Of a stretch of 64,000 nt of DNA, positions 62,801 through 64,000 are shown one piece after another. Both the position numbers and the translations under genes were made by a program. Source of the DNA: Anticarsia gemmatalis. Its lineage: Eukaryota > Arthropoda > Insecta > Lepidoptera > Erebidae. The notes beneath the pieces are model-generated. The model ran no database searches. It was not told where the DNA came from and saw only the letters and a program-made list of their open reading frames with translations. The stretch is from NCBI RefSeq assembly GCF_050436995.1, contig NC_134757.1, forward strand, positions 3,856,501 to 3,920,500, read 5' to 3'. Every line of letters begins with the position of its first letter. Position 1 is the stretch's first letter.

Positions 62801-64000
62801 ATGGGAAACAAAGATATCGATACTCCCTGTTATTGAGCTACGAGCTAGAATAACAACGCAATGTTGTGCTAAAGTAGGTGTTAGGTTAACTGCGATAAAT
62901 ATTGAACGGTTGTTTTTGGCTATTTTGTTGGTTCATTTCGCTTTTGTTTATAAAGGGTATGTATTTGTATGTAAATGCAACAGTTTAAACTTATTACTAA
63001 ACAATGTATCCACTTTAAAGCTGACATTAATTTTATTTCTAGTTTTCACAGAGTAATATCATTTTATTTGGGGGGAATTCTGTTCATGTGGAGGCATTTG
63101 TTGTACGCCATAGACATTACTCTCAAGAATTTTCATTATAAATTACCTAAAATATGTGTATGGTGAAAAAAAATTAATATTAATACTCAAACGTACAGCA
63201 ATTCAATCTCAGACCAATCAAAACACAGCCAACTTTACTAATCGACTAACACAAATCAGCGTCACATCACTATAAGTACACAAGTGGCACGGGCCGATAG
63301 TATCTACCAACCGATGATACTAGTAGATTGTTTCACCGGAACACCGTGCACAGATACCAAGAACTATTTACTCTTTATAATACGATTTAATCGTGAGTAT
63401 CGATTCACGTTTCGAAAGTGCCGCTTTTTGATTTAAATGGAGAATAAAGTTGTTTAGTCGATTTTGCGATAGTGAGGTGCTGGTTTATGATCTATGAAGG
63501 TTGGGGAACAAATTATTGATGTTTAGTATCGACTAAGCTTATGATTATTGGCACTTGATAACATCGAGGTAAGTTTTACTGTAGCTTTAAAGTTATTGTA
63601 TTAAGTGTTTTGCATTGGTAATAATATTTGTAATAATTATAATTATGTGTGGTTTGATAACATTAATGACACCTAAAATAGTTGTTCTCTGGGTAGTTAA
63701 ATGACATTACTACAGAAAACTTGTACGTGTCAAATTCTTTCAGATAGATCATATGATAAAAAGATTCTAAAAGCTAGCAAAGAAAAATATACGAAGCACC
63801 AACCACTTTTTGACAAAAATGTCTAAGAAATTCTACAATCTTTATGTCACGACAAAACTAAATTTACAAGAATATAATATACTTACAAGTAACGTATATG
63901 GCGTTTAATTTGATTCCTTATCTCCAAGAACAAGGTGTTGTAACTCTACAATAAACTCTACATCGCCTTTAACGAGGTATCAACAAACTAATAGTGGCTT

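Larger units (their letters stand above)
26174..64000 (+). other. Exon-poor tract, probably the start of intron 6
   Basis: After the gtaagt donor at 26174 no exon able to complete the SAM domain was found by scanning for phase-0 exons encoding the I-D-G, T-E-x-H-L or K-L-G-P-A-L segments. The tract is AT-rich and populated by retroposon relics, MITEs, hairpins and short GC-richer patches (for example 31750-31890, 32390-32500, 33030-33480, 35690-35850, 42600-42790, 54170-54230, 58200-58450, 59980-60110), which match no gene I recognise. It could also include the end of this gene beyond view, or nested genes. Confidence 0.6.

Overview
The window reads as nuclear DNA from a moth or butterfly (Lepidoptera). 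It is AT-rich, its coding exons are short, GC-rich and interrupted by GT-AG introns, and the non-coding sequence is full of decayed elements typical of lepidopteran genomes: LINE/SINE tails with the 'cccagcagtggg' and 'gcatttataatattagta' signatures, tRNA-like boxes and short inverted-repeat elements. There are no operons, ribosome binding sites, rRNA genes, intact tRNA genes or CRISPR arrays.

One gene is well supported. Six plus-strand exons (683-791, 19463-19616, 20061-20213, 22597-22765, 25035-25227, 26052-26173) join in perfect reading phase into 900 nt, that is 300 codons with no stop. The product is a low-complexity, Ser/Pro/Ala-rich nuclear-type protein. It has two SUMO-type KxE sites, a conserved-looking NYSDIMRSLAARYN block, a basic cluster, a CtBP-type PLDLS motif, and the first third of a sterile alpha motif (SAM) domain. 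The last exon stops inside the SAM domain (WSVDEVCDFVNSIDICAEYAT), so the gene must continue. I found no exon for the rest of the domain before 64000. The closest family I recognise is the SAMD11/SAMD7/polyhomeotic-type SAM group of chromatin-associated repressors.

Layout: 1-682 is the presumed promoter and 5' leader. 792-19462 is a very long first intron holding repeats and a few motif clusters. 19463-26173 holds exons 2-6; its introns include a striking CpG-rich block in intron 4 (about 23.8-24.5 kb) that may be an enhancer or internal promoter. 26174-64000 has no confident exon. It is best read as the start of another giant intron, with many mobile-element relics, several hairpins and two speculative small exons (35856-35904, signal-peptide-like; 56455-56555, membrane-segment-like).

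The most solid observations outside the gene are a 5'-truncated retroposon with a perfect 12-bp target duplication (49564-49702), a 360-bp MITE with terminal inverted repeats and a 5-bp duplication (48208-48577), a near-perfect 31-bp-stem hairpin (36586-36660), a foldback element (10409-10525), and a dispersed inverted-repeat family carrying a GCGCCCCTAGCG core. All of this was read by eye: homology statements are from memory of families, and no search was run.
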